Source: Promethearchaeota archaeon (lineage in GTDB: Archaea > Asgardarchaeota > Lokiarchaeia > Sigynarchaeales > SOKP01). From it: 23,418 nt of DNA. Location: the NCBI GenBank assembly GCA_019894735.1, contig JAGXOB010000031.1, positions 1-23,418 on the forward strand. The letters are read 5' to 3'. Positions 16,872 to 23,418 of the stretch are shown piece after piece; position 1 is the stretch's first letter, and each line of letters opens with the position of its first letter. The translations under genes were made by a program, and so were the position numbers. The notes beneath the pieces are model-generated. The model was not told the origin of the DNA. It made no database searches and saw only the letters and a program-made list of their open reading frames with translations.

Positions 16872-19241
16872 TCAAATTTTCTCTTCAAACACATTTATTT
16901 TTAAATTGAGCCTATCGCTATAGTTCGAAATTTTATTAAAGAGATCTTGACTGATATATTTATCTGGATCCAAGTTTAAAATTTTGAAAAACTGGCTACC
17001 ATAATAAGTTTTTACCAATTCTAACATCTTATATGTTCCGGTATCAAGTTCAGTAAATCTATATACCTGCGATTGTTCAAATTCTTCTTTTCTGATTTTT
17101 AGAATCTCATTAGAATATTTTACAAATGGAGTGTGTAGCATCTTTTTGATGTCAAATACAATGGTACTACCCACTTCTCTTTCTTTGAGAAGTTTTTTTA
17201 TGGTTAAATGAACTCTACTCATTAATTTTATTCGGAATTCATCCAGACTACTAGCTTCATATAGTAATTCGTTAATTATTTCAGTATATGGTAATTCTAA
17301 TCCAGCTAATTCGGTGGATAAATTTAATAGGATTTTGAATTGATTTGTATTCTTTTCAGGATTTGTTTTGAGTATTTCATAAATATACTCTTTCTCCTTA
17401 TTAATGAAATTAAACAAAAACTTTCGAAATGCTTTTAAAAACTTTCCATAATTTGGGACAAATTGTTTATTAGGATTGTCTAATGCTATTTCATACGCTT
17501 CAAATGGGCTTACATTTTTACTTAGAACAGACCTTATTAATCCTAAAGGGTAATATCCTTCGATAATTGCCATCCCTTTTTCAATACTGCTAATAGCATC
17601 CTTGAATGAACATTTTGTAATAACATTAATTATTTTAATAATATTACCTTCAATTTTTACAGGTGTCTTTTGACAATAGCATAAATCAAATGGCTTTAAA
17701 TCGTGATATAGAGAATTATTTTGATCGGGAATAACAATTTGTGCTCCGTAAGCATTTACTAAACTACCTTGCCTTGGTTTATTAGCTAAATCCCATTCGA
17801 CGATCATAAGATCGTTAATACTGGAGTAAACTTGATCAATATCGTAGTTATATTCTATAGGTTTACTTATTAGTGAGAAAACATCAACGTAACTAATTTC
17901 ATAATCATTGTCTTCTCCCCAAAACTGTTTCTTGTAATAAAAAATATCTGGGAAGTTCTGTAAATCGTCTAAAAACAATTCTTTAATTATCAAATAATTA
18001 ACTCCTATTTCTGAGGATTTAATAGTAGAATCGTTTATCCCATAAAATCCTATATGATTTATGATGTAATGATAAGCAGGATTCTCGATATTCTCTTTAT
18101 TGTGATTTACGATATAAGTATTTCTTTTTTTTCTAAAATCAATTTTAGATTGTTTAATGTTATGCTTTTCCTTAAGAAGTCTGAGAAACGCGAACTTCTT
18201 AAGATATACTTTTTTTTCCAATTCCTTTATTTCGGTCTTATAAGATTTATATTCATCGAAATACGAGGTTTTTGGAATTTCAAATACCTCGAATTGCTTC
18301 TTCATTAACTTTAATTTATCAATAACACTGAAGTTCTCTATTTCATTTTTAAAATAGATAATAAGTTCATTTTTAAATGATACAAAACTCGTAGAAGTAA
18401 TGAATTCTTTAAAAAGTGGATTGAGGCTAACTAGAGCGTTGTATTTCCTTTTTATAAAATACATCGAGAAATATCTCTCGTTAAAAACCTTTGAATTTGC
18501 CATTTTTAATAATTCTGTAATTAAAGATTCAATAAATGATTCACTCTGAAATTCATAGAAATCTAATAATTTGTCGGTATAATCAATTATTCTTAATATC
18601 TCAAAAAAGGAATATTTTGAAGTAGATTTCAAAAATAATCTTATTCCTTTTTCTATGTAATGGTTGTATTTGAGAATGTAAGTACTTAATTCGTTACTAT
18701 ATGCCGATTGTAAGAATTCAAAGAATTCAATGAATAAATTATTTTCAATTGCTGTTTTTAAATATCTTTCAATTATCGGCTCACATTCTTGCTGATTTAT
18801 GATGGCTTTGTTTAAATAACTTAAACCTTCAACGCAATTATTGCTGTTAATACATGTATTAGCTAATTTTAGATAATTCGCACTCTTCTTTTTTGATCCA
18901 AAATCTTCAGAAGTTAATTGCATTTTGCTAATTTTTTCCACGAGCTCTAAAGAAATTGATGGTTTAATCATTGTTAAGAGTTTTATAAGATGAATGCATA
19001 TTTTGTCATCAATTTCACTGTGTATTAAAAAAGTGGGGCAATCATGAAAAATTTCATTTTTATTTTTGTTTATGATTAAGTGATATTCACGTTCATTATC
19101 TAAAATAACTGCGCTGACCTTTATTGGATCTTCTTCTAACGAGATTATATTAATTTTATTTTTCGGGAATTCAACTGATTTTTTATATAACTCCTTTCCA
19201 TATCTTTCAATTATTATTTCTGAAAGCAATTTTTTAGTCAT
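16872..19241 (-). CDS. Large protein with degenerate SWIM zinc motif, third gene of MoxR-VWA operon
   Basis: This 789-residue protein has one recognisable element near its N-terminus. Residues 63-88 contain H66-D67-C68-P69 and, after 13 residues, C82-I83-H84. This resembles the SWIM zinc finger (CxC...CxH), with His replacing the first Cys. The flanking pattern (EIFHDCPTF ... ICIHLIKLL) fits the usual SWIM context. The rest is mostly helical and rich in Lys, Ile and Asn, with no enzyme motif that I recognise and no clear membrane segment. It begins 4 nt after the VWA gene ends, so translation is probably coupled. In E. coli, yehQ encodes a SWIM protein beside a VWA gene (yehP) and a MoxR gene (yehL), so this is probably the same type of module. 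The protein's activity is unknown. Confidence 0.7.
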   Translation of the reverse strand: MTKKLLSEIIIERYGKELYKKSVEFPKNKINIISLEEDPIKVSAVILDNEREYHLIINKNKNEIFHDCPTFLIHSEIDDKICIHLIKLLTMIKPSISLELVEKISKMQLTSEDFGSKKKSANYLKLANTCINSNNCVEGLSYLNKAIINQQECEPIIERYLKTAIENNLFIEFFEFLQSAYSNELSTYILKYNHYIEKGIRLFLKSTSKYSFFEILRIIDYTDKLLDFYEFQSESFIESLITELLKMANSKVFNERYFSMYFIKRKYNALVSLNPLFKEFITSTSFVSFKNELIIYFKNEIENFSVIDKLKLMKKQFEVFEIPKTSYFDEYKSYKTEIKELEKKVYLKKFAFLRLLKEKHNIKQSKIDFRKKRNTYIVNHNKENIENPAYHYIINHIGFYGINDSTIKSSEIGVNYLIIKELFLDDLQNFPDIFYYKKQFWGEDNDYEISYVDVFSLISKPIEYNYDIDQVYSSINDLMIVEWDLANKPRQGSLVNAYGAQIVIPDQNNSLYHDLKPFDLCYCQKTPVKIEGNIIKIINVITKCSFKDAISSIEKGMAIIEGYYPLGLIRSVLSKNVSPFEAYEIALDNPNKQFVPNYGKFLKAFRKFLFNFINKEKEYIYEILKTNPEKNTNQFKILLNLSTELAGLELPYTEIINELLYEASSLDEFRIKLMSRVHLTIKKLLKEREVGSTIVFDIKKMLHTPFVKYSNEILKIRKEEFEQSQVYRFTELDTGTYKMLELVKTYYGSQFFKILNLDPDKYISQDLFNKISNYSDRLNLKINVFEEKI

Positions 19242-19245
19242 GTTT

Positions 19246-21747
19246 TTAAAATCTCGATTTTATAATCTCTGACATTAATTTTGGAAATTCATTCCAATCT
19301 TTAATAGTCAAAAGTTGTCCCCCTGCTATTTTTACCATTTTTTCAGCTTCTTTTAAATTAAAGGAGGATTCTGGAGAGACTAAAATGAAATCTACATTTA
19401 AAGAACGAAGCTTCCTTAATTCCTCGTTGGCTTGCTGAATATCATATACTTCTGCGTCAGTAAAAAGAACATTTAATTTCTCACGAGAGCTAGAGTTTTC
19501 TTTAAATTGTTTGTTTGCCCATTCTAAAGCGCTTTGAAGCCGGGTACCCCCTTTTGCAGAAACCATAAGTAATTCATCTGCTAATTTTTCCATATCTACT
19601 TTTTCAGACAATTTTTTTAATACATGCGTATCTGACTCGAAAAAGGCAACCCCAATTTCGTCTTTTCGCATACCATAGACTAACATTGTGACACAAATAG
19701 CCATATACGCAAGTTTCTCACCCGTCATCGAGCCACTAATGTCAAGTTCAAAGCAAAACGAGCGTAATCCCTTCGCGGTCTCGTAAACGTAGAAGTCGTC
19801 GTAATTTATATGATCTAATTTTTTACCTTTCTCTAAAAGATTAAATATCGTCTCTTCTAGATCAATGTTTTCAAAATCGTCTCCTATAGTGTATGGCCGT
19901 ACCACATTGATAGGTATAGTTCCTGTTGTTGCGCTTCCTAAGCGAGCTCTTGAATAATAAATGCCTAAATCGATTAGCATTTTCTTTGCTAATTCTTTCA
20001 CTTTTATTTTTACTTGTTCGGGTAAATTGTTCCTATGGATAAACCATTGTCTAAGAAGATTCTCGCCACTTCCAGCAGATAAACAAGAAATTAGTTTGTC
20101 TTGTCCCTCTTTTCCTCCAATTTGCTGTGCTCCTTTCAAAGCTTCAGTCAAATCAAAATGACCAAGAGCTCCTAAAGCATCTCTGTTATCGTTAGCCAAA
20201 GCACTGCCTAGCAATTCTTTAATTCTTTCTCTATTTAACTGATCACGTAGTTGTTCCATTAAATTGCTGACTCGCTGAAAATCTGCAATATTTTTTTCAA
20301 CCATTTTTTTCAGCAATTGATAATTGGGTTCAAGTAACTCGTATATTTCTTCTTCGGACATTTTTAAATCTTTACCAATTCTTTTAATATCTTCTGAATC
20401 AGGATCTAATCCGATCTTTCTTAGGAATTCTGTGGCATTTTTTAACTGATCTGGAGTTTCACAAGCCTCTAGTGTTTTTGATACTAAATCTGGTAATTTT
20501 TGAGATATTTTTTGACCACAGTGCATATTTGGACAACTATTCATTAATTGTTGTATTTGATGAGATAGCGATTTAAACGCTTCAAATTTTATATTTTCAT
20601 TACTTGCTTCATTAATTGCATTCTCAAGAGATTGATTAAACAGATTGTTCCAAGATTTATTAGCAAATGCATTTTTTGTCAAACTCTCTAACGAAATATT
20701 CATTTGGGTTTTTGAAGATTGCTGATCAAGGCTTTTAAGCAATTCTTCTCTTAGGTTTGTACCAAAGTATTGGTCTAGTGAATTTGCTAAACTAAAATTA
20801 TGTTCAAAAGAGGATTGTTGTAAAGAATTATTCAAAATATTATCTAAATCAAACTTAGGAATTTCGCCTAAAGTTTTCGCAGCGTTAAATAGTTGATCGA
20901 GATTTTTAAGTTGATTTTTAAGTTGATTTTTAGCATTTTGGATTTGATCTTTTACACTTTGATTATCTGAAGTCTCATCGATAAATTTAATAGATTTTAA
21001 AAGATCGTCTAATTTATCGGAATTAATTAATTTAGATAAATCGTCAGCAATATTTTGATTGTTAAGTGCTTTACTTGCTAGTTTTTCCCATTCTCTTAAA
21101 GATTTTTGCTGAATTAAATCATTTAAACCTAGATTAGATCCTGCTTTTAAATCTTCGGGATTCAGAGAGTTTATTTTCTGTTCTAACCTTCTTTGCGCTT
21201 CTTGGATTAAATCTTCCAAGGAGGATATTTCTTCTTTGTACAATTCTGAGTCGTCGTTGAAAAATTGTAATGCAGACTTGTATGGGTCTTCATCACGCTT
21301 AGAGTTTAGCTCCTCAAGAAAGTCTTCTAATTTTTGGATTTTGTCAGTATTTATTGATTTAGTCATTTCAATTTCATCGATCATCTCTTGAAGTTTGTCC
21401 AATTCTGATTGAAGGTCGGTTCCTAGAAGTTCTTCAGCCAAATCGCCATCACCATAATCATCACCATTAAAAAAGGAATCCATGATATCTTTTTTGTAAT
21501 TTGGAAACAAAATCTGAAAAGCTATATCTTTTGCTAACTCTTGATTGTCGGGGAAGGAAGTAACAGTGCTAATTTCAATATAATCGTTTGGTGTGACCAT
21601 TCCCTTACGATAATATCTCGATAAAATTAATTTAGGAATGGACAAGACTTGACGTGAAGAGGGGATTTGCACAATTTCTCGATGTCTGCGCATTTTTCGA
21701 ATGAAATCTACAGCAAATTCACACGGATTTTCAGGAAAAATTCCCAT
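19246..21747 (-). CDS. VWA (MIDAS) domain protein partnered with MoxR ATPase
   Basis: This 833-residue protein ends in a von Willebrand factor A domain (about 660-833) with a complete metal-ion-dependent adhesion site. The ligands are D669-S671-S673 in ELDISGSMTGEKL, T735 in AKGGTRLQSALEWA and D764 in NVLFTDAEV. The first 640 residues are long charged helices and coiled coils (for example residues 125-310) with Asn/Gln-rich patches. No signal peptide or membrane helix is visible, so it should be cytoplasmic. VWA proteins next to MoxR ATPases typically act as adaptors that bind metal and substrate for the ATPase, as in RavA-ViaA and NorQ-NorD. Start ATG 21747 follows GGGGGAG about 10 nt upstream and lies 17 bp after the MoxR gene. 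It is the middle gene of the operon. Confidence 0.88.
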   Translation of the reverse strand: MGIFPENPCEFAVDFIRKMRRHREIVQIPSSRQVLSIPKLILSRYYRKGMVTPNDYIEISTVTSFPDNQELAKDIAFQILFPNYKKDIMDSFFNGDDYGDGDLAEELLGTDLQSELDKLQEMIDEIEMTKSINTDKIQKLEDFLEELNSKRDEDPYKSALQFFNDDSELYKEEISSLEDLIQEAQRRLEQKINSLNPEDLKAGSNLGLNDLIQQKSLREWEKLASKALNNQNIADDLSKLINSDKLDDLLKSIKFIDETSDNQSVKDQIQNAKNQLKNQLKNLDQLFNAAKTLGEIPKFDLDNILNNSLQQSSFEHNFSLANSLDQYFGTNLREELLKSLDQQSSKTQMNISLESLTKNAFANKSWNNLFNQSLENAINEASNENIKFEAFKSLSHQIQQLMNSCPNMHCGQKISQKLPDLVSKTLEACETPDQLKNATEFLRKIGLDPDSEDIKRIGKDLKMSEEEIYELLEPNYQLLKKMVEKNIADFQRVSNLMEQLRDQLNRERIKELLGSALANDNRDALGALGHFDLTEALKGAQQIGGKEGQDKLISCLSAGSGENLLRQWFIHRNNLPEQVKIKVKELAKKMLIDLGIYYSRARLGSATTGTIPINVVRPYTIGDDFENIDLEETIFNLLEKGKKLDHINYDDFYVYETAKGLRSFCFELDISGSMTGEKLAYMAICVTMLVYGMRKDEIGVAFFESDTHVLKKLSEKVDMEKLADELLMVSAKGGTRLQSALEWANKQFKENSSSREKLNVLFTDAEVYDIQQANEELRKLRSLNVDFILVSPESSFNLKEAEKMVKIAGGQLLTIKDWNEFPKLMSEIIKSRF
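20901..20933 (-). repeat. Short 12-bp tandem repeat inside the VWA gene
   Basis: GATTTTTAAGTT occurs twice in tandem (20901-20924) and a partial third copy follows. On the coding strand it encodes the repeated LKNQ/LKNL heptad-like segment of the coiled-coil region. It is in frame, so copy-number change would lengthen the coil by four residues per unit. Confidence 0.6.
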
Positions 21748-21764
21748 AAAATTTCTTTCTCCCC

Positions 21765-22706
21765 CTAGGCACCTAATGTTTTATGGATAATACTATCAAT
21801 GATGTTTTCTACTTTTGTGCCCGGTTTTGGTTTGATGCTTCCAAATAACACATTTTGAGTAACTTGCGAGAGGTATTCATTGATTGACATCTTATCTTTT
21901 AATTCTCCTTTTTTTTCTAAAGTTTTTCTACGGGCTAATAGTTTAGCAATTGCTATGCCAGCTCTAATAGACGCAGGGATTTCAATATCTATCTTATTCT
22001 TTCGCGTTTCATTTATAATAGAATAAATTAATTCTAATTCAGATTCTTCTATAACAAAATGTTCTGGTAAATTTATTCTTATTATATCAAGCTCGGTTGC
22101 TTTATCTGGATAAGATAATTTAATCCAAACTTTAATTCTATCTTTTAATGCCTCAGATAACCTATGGGTTCCTGAAAGTTCTTCAGGATTCATGGCGGAA
22201 ATAAAAAAGAAATCCTTATCAGCTTTAATTCTACCCAAATGAGGGATACTAATTGACGCTTCCTCTAAAGGTTCTAGTAATGTATTTTGCGAGTATTCGG
22301 TAGCTCGATTTATTTCATTTGCTAAAAACGTTCCACCTTCCAACATTGCTCTCAAAAGGGGACCGGGGTTAAATGCTTCTAATACAAAGCCTTTTTTCAA
22401 TGTAATAGCTGGATCGAAACTACCTATAAAGTGGCTAGGTTTTATAGATTCATCCATTGTTAACCAATTAAAATTCTTATTTTTGTGTTCCTTAGCTCTT
22501 AACCCAGCAAAATATCGACATAGAATTGTTTTTCCTACTCCTGGCGGCCCAACAAGGGCAGGGAATAATCCTGTTGCTTCTGCGTCTCTAAGTAATTCTA
22601 AAGCTTTACCGTATTGCCCTGTTAAAACGATATCAATTTGTTCCTCAGAGATATCCTTGATAAGTTGTTTGTTAAACAGTTCCTCAAATTTTTGTTTATC
22701 TATCAT
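21765..22706 (-). CDS. MoxR-family AAA+ ATPase
   Basis: This 313-residue ATPase has Walker A GPPGVGKT (53-60), a MoxR-type segment FNPGPLLRAMLEGGTFLANE (112-131) followed by INRA, sensor 1 in FFISAMNPEEL (N173) and the arginine-finger region ALKDRIKV (R190). The C-terminal lid is at about 220-313. In Walker B the usual Asp before the catalytic Glu is Asn (N130-E131). MoxR proteins form hexamers that remodel or load cofactors into partner proteins through VWA adaptors, and a VWA gene follows 17 bp downstream. The first gene of the operon, it has its own TATA-like box and an almost leaderless start. By context it resembles the YehL group. Confidence 0.93.
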   Translation of the reverse strand: MIDKQKFEELFNKQLIKDISEEQIDIVLTGQYGKALELLRDAEATGLFPALVGPPGVGKTILCRYFAGLRAKEHKNKNFNWLTMDESIKPSHFIGSFDPAITLKKGFVLEAFNPGPLLRAMLEGGTFLANEINRATEYSQNTLLEPLEEASISIPHLGRIKADKDFFFISAMNPEELSGTHRLSEALKDRIKVWIKLSYPDKATELDIIRINLPEHFVIEESELELIYSIINETRKNKIDIEIPASIRAGIAIAKLLARRKTLEKKGELKDKMSINEYLSQVTQNVLFGSIKPKPGTKVENIIDSIIHKTLGA

Positions 22707-22733
22707 CTTAAAATCTACTGGAATGATGGTTCT

Positions 22734-22745
22734 AAATATATTTTA
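22734..22745 (-). promoter_or_regulatory. TATA-box candidate for the MoxR-VWA-SWIM operon
   Basis: The minus strand reads TAAAATATATTT, centred about 33 bp before the MoxR ATG at 22706. A start 27 bp downstream gives a leader of about 6 nt, which agrees with the lack of a Shine-Dalgarno site there. Confidence 0.45.
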
Positions 22746-22792
22746 TTTATGATTATAGTAATTGTTAATTTTTAATCTATATTTTTATATTG

Positions 22793-22798
22793 TATAAA
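22793..22798 (+). promoter_or_regulatory. TATA-box candidate for the adenine methyltransferase gene
   Basis: TATAAA lies 34 bp before the TTG start at 22832, predicting a short leader. It is divergent from the MoxR promoter, with about 50 bp between the two boxes. Confidence 0.45.
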
Positions 22799-22831
22799 CA
22801 GTACAAAAAATCTTTTGATCTCTATAAAATT

Positions 22832-23418
22832 TTGACTCAAAATACTCAACCACATCCCTTTTTAAAGTGGGCTGGCGGTAAAAGGCAACTAATTCCACAA
22901 ATGGCTAAATTTTTCCCTAAAAATTACAATAAATACATTGAGCCTTTCATTGGTGGTGGAGCCGTCTTTTTCCACTTACTTCCCGAAAAATCAATTATAT
23001 CAGATAACAATCCAGATTTAATAAATTGCTATAATGTTATAAAAGAAGATGTAGAGAGTTTAATAAAATCTTTAAAGAAACATAAATATGAAAAGGATTA
23101 TTATTATGAAATTCGAGTTCTCGACCGGGATCAAAATAAATATGCAGAATTATCAGATATTGAGAAAGCTTCGCGATCTATTTATTTAAATAAAAGTGGA
23201 TACAACGGTCTATATCGTGTCAATAGCAAAGGTTTCTTTAATGTGCCTTTTGGAAGGCATAAAAATCCAAAAATATGTGACGAGGATAATTTAAGAAAAG
23301 TAAGTATGGTGTTAAAGAACATTGAAATATATCTGGGTTCTTTCGAAATTTGCATAGATTTTGCTGAAAAAGATGATTTTATATACTTAGACCCTCCTTA
23401 TTATCCACTTTCTGACAC
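22832..23418 (+). CDS. dam: Dam-type (D12 class) N6-adenine DNA methyltransferase, 3' end missing
   Basis: The frame is open from an upstream TAA to the right edge. TTG 22832 gives 195 visible codons starting MTQNTQPHPFLKWAGGKRQL. FLKWAGGKRQL (10-20) is the AdoMet-binding motif X region typical of Dam and DpnM enzymes. Motif I is EPFIGGGAVFFHL (37-49), then SDNNPDLINCY (57-67), and the catalytic motif IV DPPY is at 187-190. Enzymes of this class are usually about 270-300 residues, so roughly the last third, including part of the target-recognition region, is missing. No ATG precedes the conserved FLKWAGGK, so a TTG start is required; an upstream TTG at 22788-22790 is possible but lies before the TATA box. 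It may be an orphan or half of a restriction-modification pair; the neighbour to the right is not visible. Confidence 0.9.
   Translation, partial: MTQNTQPHPFLKWAGGKRQLIPQMAKFFPKNYNKYIEPFIGGGAVFFHLLPEKSIISDNNPDLINCYNVIKEDVESLIKSLKKHKYEKDYYYEIRVLDRDQNKYAELSDIEKASRSIYLNKSGYNGLYRVNSKGFFNVPFGRHKNPKICDEDNLRKVSMVLKNIEIYLGSFEICIDFAEKDDFIYLDPPYYPLSD

Noticed and set aside
20901..20933. Tandem repeat as a CRISPR-like array
   Set aside because: It has fewer than three short units without spacers, is in frame, and encodes part of a coiled coil.

Overview
The window is AT-rich and comes from an archaeon. Its information-processing genes are archaeal: a zinc-binding MCM helicase, a GINS-like subunit, and both subunits of topoisomerase VI. 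Archaeal CoaBC, TATA-like boxes about 27 bases before expected transcript starts, and GTGAT-type Shine-Dalgarno sites agree with this. The very long HEAT-repeat membrane protein and the oversized topoisomerase VI subunit B, both rich in Lys, Ile and Asn, suggest an Asgard (Lokiarchaeia-like) genome. That placement is an inference and was not tested by phylogeny.

Layout. Positions 1-460 hold the first 55 codons of a zinc alcohol dehydrogenase that runs off the left edge. Divergent from it is a 57-codon remnant of a VIT1/CCC1 iron transporter that stops inside the 3' end of the next gene. Positions 448-4811 carry a UvrD/PcrA-type SF1A helicase downstream of mcm on the minus strand, with a perfect 18-bp palindrome just upstream of mcm. 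Positions 4992-8348 encode a 1118-residue protein with about nine membrane segments followed by HEAT repeats. Divergent from it, 8455-9015 encodes a probable GINS subunit of the Gins23 type. Positions 9056-14879 look like one minus-strand operon: top6B, top6A, a small unknown protein and pyrE. coaBC follows at 15095-16378, then a 493-bp stretch without a convincing gene.

Positions 16872-22706 hold a tight three-gene operon: a MoxR AAA+ ATPase, a VWA/MIDAS protein and a large protein with a degenerate SWIM zinc motif. The arrangement is like E. coli yehL-yehP-yehQ. At the right edge, on the plus strand, is the first 195 codons of a Dam-type N6-adenine DNA methyltransferase.

How the genes relate. 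MCM and GINS are expected to work together in the replicative helicase. Topoisomerase VI relaxes and decatenates the DNA, and UvrD probably serves repair or replication restart. The MoxR-VWA-SWIM set is the most likely little-described system here. It is probably an ATP-driven remodelling or metal-insertion machine, but its substrate cannot be read from the sequence. The other strong oddity is the topoisomerase VI B subunit, about twice the usual length, with extra segments in at least four places.
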